From: Sipunculus nudus
Lineage: Eukaryota > Annelida > Sipuncula > Golfingiida > Sipunculidae
Length of the DNA: 64,000 nucleotides
Reading direction: 5' to 3'
Assembly: GCA_026874595.1 (NCBI GenBank)
Contig: CM049310.1
Location: 48,061,058 to 48,125,057 of the forward strand
Below the pieces are notes generated by a model. It was not told where the DNA came from, made no database searches, and was given only the letters and a program-made list of their open reading frames with translations. This document shows positions 58,601-64,000 of the stretch, one piece after another (positions within the stretch are counted from its first letter, which is position 1; each line of letters begins with the position of its first letter). The translations under genes were made by a program, and so were the position numbers.

Positions 58601-61600
58601 TAGCCTATGGCTAATGATGTCTTTGTCAAAACAGACATGAAAAAAATTTTGTGTCGTATTGTATTGTAAAGGAAAATTACCGCTTTCAACAACAGTCACC
58701 AAACAAAATAGTAAATCGGCTTCAGTGATTGAAACTGAACAAGCTGGACGATTATACTTGGAATACATTCATAACATCCTGTAGAATGTTTACAGTACTC
58801 TATTCGTTATCATCAATATTGCTCACATATGGATTATATTTTGATTGTGTTTATACTATGTTTTGGAAACTTAAGTATTGTGGTTTTTAATACATATGGG
58901 GATGAGGGAGAAACACCGAGTCTCTCAAGGTGTGTACACGCTTAATTACACATTCGTTGAAGGCGTTATCTAATTAACCTGCTGTTGCATTGATTAATTA
59001 TTACCAAGTGCAGAATATACTAGTCACCCATCAATTCTTTCTCTTTGCAGGAACCAAATACATCTGCCTGGCTAGCAAGAATGCAAATGCATAATGGAGA
59101 ACGGATTTTTGTGGTGAAAGGGCTTTGTTATGGGTGGTCTATGTTAACCACCCATAATTATAAGAACACTACGAATAATTTGAAAGAAAGGTAATGAATA
59201 TTATAAGGTGATTAAGGAAAATTATGTTATATATATGTTAATATACTTTTGTGAAAAAAATTACACGTATATTATGTTTATAAACGCTGTCTGATCAAAA
59301 TGGGCGTCAACTCTCAGCTCTCACCGCTGGCAACCCTGGGGTAAGTCCATGGCGACCCCAGGGTCAGTCCACAGCGCGGCTATGAAAGTGTTAGAGTTAC
59401 CCGTCAAAGGTATCCGATTTTCTCCAGGTCCTCCCGTTTCTAATCCTCTACGGAAAAGACACCATCAGAACCATTAAGCGTACCTCGGATTAGTTTATAC
59501 TAGAATATACCCATATCAGTACCTGCATCCACACTTTTCTTAAATTATGAGTAAGCACTGACATGGCGTGCGCGTTTGAAATGCACTGACACAAATGTGG
59601 CGAGGGGTGAGATGTTCTGCATCCAAAATCGTCCCAATGATTAACGCGCAACATGATTCACTTGTGCCAAAATTGCCGATATGGGCAGTGGTGAGATGTT
59701 CCCGGTCTAAATTCGTCCCCGCGGTGAACCCACAACAACATTCATTTGTGTTGACCTAGCGGACTGCTTAGAAAAGGCCGACGCGTAGTGAATGTTTGGC
59801 AGACCATGTCAGGTTTGATTTGATTGGTTAGCGAGAGGAGAATCCGGACGACGCGGGCGCACTATGTGAGAATGGCCATGGCACACCGCAGGTATTAAAC
59901 CCATAATATTTTTATCGATTTTGAGGCCATTTCTTGACCAAACGCCTAAAAAATATAAACTCGTTCTTCCCCGGACCAAGATGCACCCTCCCACGAAGTT
60001 TGACGACCGTGCGATCCCTAGCGTGCGAATGAATCCGGACAGACAAACAGATTCCCGTGAATTATTGTATGATAACTGGTTGTACAGTCAATGTGTAATG
60101 TAAGTGAAATTTGTATTTTATGTAGACTGTTGCTGTTAGAGTTTCGTGAGCTAGCATAAAACTGCATACGATATACGATTATGGACAGATCGGGGCGGTT
60201 TCGTTGTTATATCTAAGGTAGGGTGGCTCATTGAATTAAAACCACAATGAAACAAGATAAAGAAACACATATAACTAGACATTTTTGCCCCTCATCCCCA
60301 ACCCCCCTCGAGAATAAGCCCCCATCTTCAGTAGCAAATACTGACACTTTGCAAGCCAACATGGTTTCTTCCATCTATCAACTTGAAAAACAATATTATA
60401 CACCAAATATTGGAATATTCAAGGTCATGAGAGTAGAGGTCATGATCCCAATTTAAATATACCTCATCCCATAACCTATATCTATGTATATGCATAATAT
60501 GAAAGAAATTTGTCCATCAGTTTTTTTACTGATTATTATCACAATACTGTCAAGTTCAATGAAGGGCGCATTAAAAGGCGCAGAAACAAGAAAAGGAGAT
60601 GGCGCCATGGCGTCTCTCGCATATCCAATTCATCCGAGATTTCCGATTAAGCATACGCCGGCTTCCATTTCGGCAAGTGAAACCGGAAATAAAGGGTCTG
60701 ACAGGACCTGTCAGGTTTTACTCAAATTCAGGGGAATTCGATTTGTTATGGAAATGTACATAATTAGAATTCCCATCAGAATGAACCAGCCTGATGTTTC
60801 CAGGCGTGTCATTTATTTCACAAATGGCATATTCATTCGCTAAATATTGGGACCAGGTATGTACACAGTAGCTCGAATCATTGTTTGTGGGATTATTATG
60901 TGAGAAACAACAAATAAAGATTTGTATTGTGCCATCTTTACATAAAATGACTATTTTTTGTCTTCTTGCCTATTAAACAAATAAATAAGGATTCGCGAAA
61001 TTTTGGAGTGTACTGGGTGGTGGGTAAATGTCTATCATTTAGTATATTGCATTTTAAATACACAATATGTAAAAGGCAGGTAGAACGTCATGTTGATAGG
61101 TAAACCACTTACTGTCATCGGTACATCCAAACGCCAACATGTGATGAATGACGTTACGATTATCGAGGGCAGGTTTTGCAGCAATGATGTGGTAATCCCG
61201 GTCTGACGGCAGCCTGAACGCCTGACACACGTACGTCGTCTCCTGGCCGGGGACTGACGACTTGTCCAATCGGACCGTGTGCTCAAACACTCCTGAAAAG
61301 GTCAAGAAAGATCGAAGTCTAAAATCAAATGTAATTATGTCCATCTAAGCCTGTATACGATACGACTGATTTTGCAGTGATGCCATTTTAAGAACAATTT
61401 TAAACCTTGGAAGACAAAGGATAATTATGTATTTAAAATTAATTAAATGCCACATTACGTAACAGTTCGTAAAAAAATTGTATACACCGTATTTTTAAAC
61501 TGATGATATCTTCAGTTTAATGGAGAACTGCATTTAAGATAAGATAACATTTATTAACCTTCAGTTCCAGGAATCTGTCGTTGACTTGCAATTCATTACT

Positions 61601-62334
61601 TAAAAATAAATAAGTAAATAGATACATAACAATAATACATAAAAATAACACATAACATATTGACTATACATGCAAAAATAAGCATGTAAAAATGATAAAA
61701 CAGATAAATCTGCAGGTAAAACTTATAAGAACCCTCAATAGTGCATATTCCTATTGAATATATATATATATATACATATTCCCTTATTCAGTTTGTAAAA
61801 GGTATTGAGAAACGTCACTCAATACATGCAACGGTAAATAGTATATAAGCATGTCTTAGCATAATGTAGTTATATAGTATGGCTGTCCTAAGTATATATC
61901 ACCGGTCTAGATAACCAAACTAGATTTGGCCGAATTACTTTAAAATGGATTTCCTCCTTTATTTTCTGGGACATGTAAAAGTGTATTAATGATTACATAT
62001 TAATTTTCTGTAATAAATCCACTCACCATTAGCATTGACGGGGTCACATTTGAAGTCCGTGTCGTCACAAAACTCCCACTGATTCTGACTTTGGCACTTC
62101 GGACTGTCAGGGGGTTCACATACTCCTGCAGGTAAATTTCACATGATTTTGATTTAGCATTTTAAATTGTAATTATCAGAAGATCTCTTAAAACATATGT
62201 GATATGTAAATATACAAATATATATGTGTGTGTGTGTATATGCATCTACATGAGCCAGCCGGATAATGAATGTTAGGTTTATTTTTTCTGGCTTTTCTGA
62301 ATCCTCTTGCGAGTAAACAACCCAAGCAGGAGGA

Positions 62335-62416
<82 letters not shown>

Positions 62417-63442
62417 AGGAGTTTTAGAAAGTAGGTGGCCAGTCCTAAACTTTGGGGTTTGTGCCATTGCTGCATCAGAACGGTCCATGTACCCAATTGC
62501 ACAACAATTTGAACAATTCTTTGTTAGAAGTTCTGAGAATGCTCAGAAAGCAGTATTGAGAAAAATTATGGGAAGCTTTAATGTTCATAACAAACGTGCT
62601 GTACATGCAGTTGAAATGTATATGCTAATGGCCATATATAATGTCAGGTCATAGGTCATATAAGTCATGCTGTAAAAAAAACTTCATTTTCGGGGCTGAC
62701 ACATGGACCACATTTTGAGGAATGAAGGACCATATCATTCATCAATCAGGTGAATAATAAATGTCTTTGATCTAAAGCAAAACCGAGTAAGTGGGAGGTC
62801 ATGACCTATGGCCTGTTACAGCACTAGCACGAAACCGTTCGTGTGTGGTACACCTGCTGACAAATGCGCTCTTATTCTCAGTCCCGGGCCAATGAGAGAA
62901 TGATATGGCCCGAAATCAGGATGAATTTTTACTTCAGTTTAAGCTCGGCATAATGCAATACATGGTGCAAATTTATCTTCTGAGATGGGCTGCCTCGCAG
63001 GAGTGGGAGGGTAATAACAATTAGGACTTTTTATAAACTATATATATATATATATGTATATATATACCTTTTATTGTTCGTGTGACACTTTTTAATTTCA
63101 AGTATATTACAATCAAGTATAAGGATTTTAAAAATAAGGCATTATGTTTCTAGTATAGATTAATTCTAAAACATATTAAATAAAAAATATTGCATAATAA
63201 ACTCAGAAATGGGACCAAAGTCTACAGATATTTTCACACAAATGCCTTAGTATATATATATAAATATATATATCTATCATTAATGACCGTCATGGGCCTG
63301 AATCTTTACCTGGATGACTGATGCCCGTCGTGAGTTTGGGCACTTTTCCTTGTGACCACGTACAGTCGGGATCGCCCAGTTCTTCACCGTTCGTCTTACC
63401 ATCCCCGTCCGAGTCCTTCTCACACAGAGTGATGTCCCATTT
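47237..63442 (-). CDS. Copy C: temptin-domain / DBH-like copper monooxygenase, exons 2-8 (5' end outside window)
   Basis: Minus-strand exons 63442-63310, 62125-62027, 61292-61113, 54177-54017, 53549-53300, 50628-50532, 47801-47237 (1485 nt), all GT-AG with the same phases and nearly the same lengths as A and B. Exon 1 (signal peptide and first half of the temptin-like domain) is not found in the 558 bp left and presumably lies beyond position 64000; introns 1 of A and B are 1.5-2.0 kb. It keeps the DSDGDGKTNGEE loop, VIHHM, QVHW, SPHMHYSG and DEMC, so all copper ligands are present, but Leu is replaced by Ser after the HMHY motif. No stop or frameshift was seen. It converges on copy B with 8.9 kb between stop codons. 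Intron 4 is 6.9 kb because of LINE debris. Confidence 0.88.
47802..50531 (-). other. Copy C intron 7
   Basis: 2.7 kb with no gene. Two diverged direct repeats lie at about 48640-48715 and 48965-49045 (shared GACAACTG, GACATACTGACACA). A 25-bp phrase CTTGACCTTAATCTTTGGAC is tandemly doubled at about 48470-48510. A (TA)n run is at 50444-50511, just after the exon 7 donor. Confidence 0.5.
50444..50511. repeat. (TA)n microsatellite near copy C exon 7 donor
   Basis: Pure TA run about 20 bp into intron 7. Confidence 0.95.
50532..50628 (-). CDS. Copy C exon 7: short catalytic C-domain exon
   Basis: 97 nt, phase 1 to 2, between CTTTTAG and GTAAGA. Encodes GRTALLEHFRGDQRLGELMRE-type sequence. Confidence 0.9.
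50629..53299 (-). other. Copy C intron 6
   Basis: 2.7 kb. The phrase around 51060-51100 (CCCGAGTATGAAAATGAGGTTTTG) is the reverse complement of part of copy B intron 6 near 36650, so intron homology persists. A SINE is inserted at about 52010-52600. Confidence 0.5.
52010..52600 (+). mobile_element. tRNA-derived SINE, second copy
   Basis: Head with box-B-like GAGTTCGAATCTA at 52065-52077, CCGAGGCGGAGAG following, then TGCGCATTTCGGGGGTTCATC and a tail with CTGGTTAACACCAG, all shared with 9208-10125. A stretch at about 52100-52290 is not found in the first copy, so one of the two has an indel. Inserted antisense to copy C. Confidence 0.6.
53300..53549 (-). CDS. Copy C exon 6: core of catalytic domain
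   Basis: 250 nt, phase 0 to 1, between TTGCAG and GTACTG. QVHW and SPHMHYSG are present. Confidence 0.93.
54017..54177 (-). CDS. Copy C exon 5: monooxygenase N-domain, second part
   Basis: 161 nt, phase 1 to 0, between CTTGCAG and GTAAGT. Keeps the Cys residues and the YGIRVG motif. Confidence 0.92.
54178..55582 (-). other. Copy C intron 4, exon 5-proximal part
   Basis: No gene. The 72-codon frame at 55285-55503 is not recognised. No clear repeat. Confidence 0.45.
55583..55640. repeat. (TA)n microsatellite in copy C intron 4
   Basis: TA run about 80 bp upstream of the LINE remnant. Confidence 0.95.
55730..58670 (+). pseudogene. Degenerate CR1/jockey-like LINE in copy C intron 4
   Basis: On the plus strand, fragments in several frames give: the end of an endonuclease-like domain (about 55780-56020, ending SSLIDDILSNQ); an EN-RT linker (56580-56910, with KNLDTNKAT); RT (56977-57440) with MDLSKAFDRIPHHLL and KGVPQGP; RT continued in another frame (57428-57808) with NYADDNSLLAF; and the C-terminal region (58057-58260) with LWNSLPIDYKNAESLSALK. 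It ends in short ATTGT-type repeats near 58660, as CR1-group elements often do. 5'-truncated, frameshifted and antisense to copy C. Confidence 0.85.
58671..61112 (-). other. Copy C intron 4, exon 4-proximal part
   Basis: Holds repeat-like sequence around 59800-60060 (GACCAAGATGCACCCTCCCA, then CGGACAGACAAACAGA) and a + frame at 60484-60843 (119 codons) with a hydrophobic N-terminal stretch, which is unrecognised. Nothing else is supported. Confidence 0.4.
61113..61292 (-). CDS. Copy C exon 4: monooxygenase N-domain with HHM copper ligands
   Basis: 180 nt, phase 1 to 1, between TTTCAG and GTAAGT. Contains YVCQAF and VIHHMLAFGC. Confidence 0.92.
61293..62026 (-). other. Copy C intron 3
   Basis: 734 bp, AT-rich with a short TA run near 61760. 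It aligns in patches with intron 3 of copies A and B. No other feature. Confidence 0.5.
62027..62125 (-). CDS. Copy C exon 3: cysteine-containing linker
   Basis: 99 nt, phase 1 to 1, between CCTGCAG and GTGAGT. Four Cys conserved with A and B. Confidence 0.88.
62126..63309 (-). other. Copy C intron 2
   Basis: 1.2 kb with a long (TA)n run at 62339-62414 and shorter ones near 63039-63066. The frame at 62415-62654 on the plus strand reads protein-like but is unrecognised and sits next to the repeat. Confidence 0.45.
62339..62414. repeat. (TA)n microsatellite in copy C intron 2
   Basis: Pure TA run; open frames rich in Tyr-Ile across it are artefacts. Confidence 0.95.
63310..63442 (-). CDS. Copy C exon 2: second half of temptin-like domain
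   Basis: 133 nt, phase 0 to 1, between TTTTAG and GTAAAG. Encodes KWDITLCEKDSDGDG and the rest of the acidic loop. First exon of copy C inside the window. Confidence 0.9.
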
Positions 63443-64000
63443 CTAAAAGAAAACATGTTACATAACAATTTTATAAGTGACAGGAGTACTCAGAATGGAC
63501 AGCGCCGTGTCAACTGTTCTAGCCTATAGAGTCTGCTATTCGGAAATCAAGTATTTTCCCCATTTGCCAAGCTTGCACCGTGTCTTCGACTCGCAGACAC
63601 AAAATTCCGGTCCCTCCAAAAAAAACCTTTTATATCAACACATTTTAAGAACAGACGCTTTGTAGATAAAGCATAGAGCAAAATATCATGTTGTTATAAA
63701 AGGTGTGTTTCACCAATTTCTCTTCCCATTTTATTGTTAAAAAAACCTGTCAAATTTAGGCAAAACGTCAAGGACATAATCAGCACTACATTGTATTCGA
63801 CGTATTTTTCATCACCGAGCACACGTATAGATTCTCACTCAGAATAAACTATGGAAACGGAGAAACGAATAAAAATATGACAAAGGTATTGCTCCCCTTT
63901 GATGTGTCCGTCCTATGGGGAGCCGCCTATAGTTGGCCTAGAATTTAATTGTTACAGCGACGACACGCAGATAGTTAAATTAGCATCCCTGCTAAAAGCC
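63443..64000 (-). other. Copy C intron 1, partial
   Basis: No match to exon 1 of copies A or B was found before the window ends, and no other gene is evident. Confidence 0.5.

Noticed and set aside
62415-62654. Protein-like plus-strand frame in copy C intron 2
   Set aside because: No recognisable domain and no start apart from the microsatellite-spanning frame; not supported as a gene.

Overview
This is eukaryotic nuclear DNA, most likely from a lophotrochozoan invertebrate and probably a mollusc. The genes are split by GT-AG introns, non-coding DNA is AT-rich and full of (TA)n tracts, and there is a tRNA-derived SINE, CR1/L2-like LINE remnants, hAT-type and TA-duplicating MITEs and a BEL/Pao LTR retrotransposon. 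The host proteins carry a temptin-like domain, known from the Aplysia pheromone protein temptin. The mollusc assignment is inference.

The window is built around three paralogous genes of one family. Copy A (+, coding 273-8254, 8 exons, 561 aa) and copy B (+, 19603-38308, 8 exons, 564 aa) lie head to tail. Copy C (-, 63442-47237, exons 2-8; exon 1 lies beyond the right edge) converges on B. All three have corresponding exons in the same phases, nearly all of identical length. Each protein appears to be a chimera: signal peptide, temptin-like domain with an EF-hand-like DxDxDG loop, short Cys-containing linker, then a type II copper, ascorbate-dependent monooxygenase core (dopamine beta-hydroxylase / PHM / MOXD family) with the five copper-ligand histidines and the ligand methionine in place. 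A Cys-rich extension and a hydrophobic C-terminal tail that looks like a GPI-anchor signal follow. This is the most interesting content of the window.

Region by region: 1-8254 copy A with its promoter, whose introns hold a compound microsatellite, a possible DNA element and a solo LTR. 8255-19340 is intergenic: a 23-bp minisatellite, a SINE with a hAT element nested in it, a palindromic foldback element and a 1.1 kb TIR element. 19340-38308 is copy B, whose intron 5 holds a full-length antisense BEL/Pao element (26835-35243; two 1111-bp LTRs, 5-bp target duplication, disrupted gag-pol). 38309-47236 is the convergent intergenic region: MITEs, a second minisatellite array, diverged tandem repeats and an antisense LINE fragment. 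47237-63442 is copy C; a 537-bp MITE begins 20 bp past its stop codon, a SINE lies in intron 6 and a degenerate LINE in intron 4.

Most other open frames are translations of microsatellites or shadows of the exons and transposons. No rRNA, genuine tRNA gene, CRISPR array or prokaryotic operon was seen.
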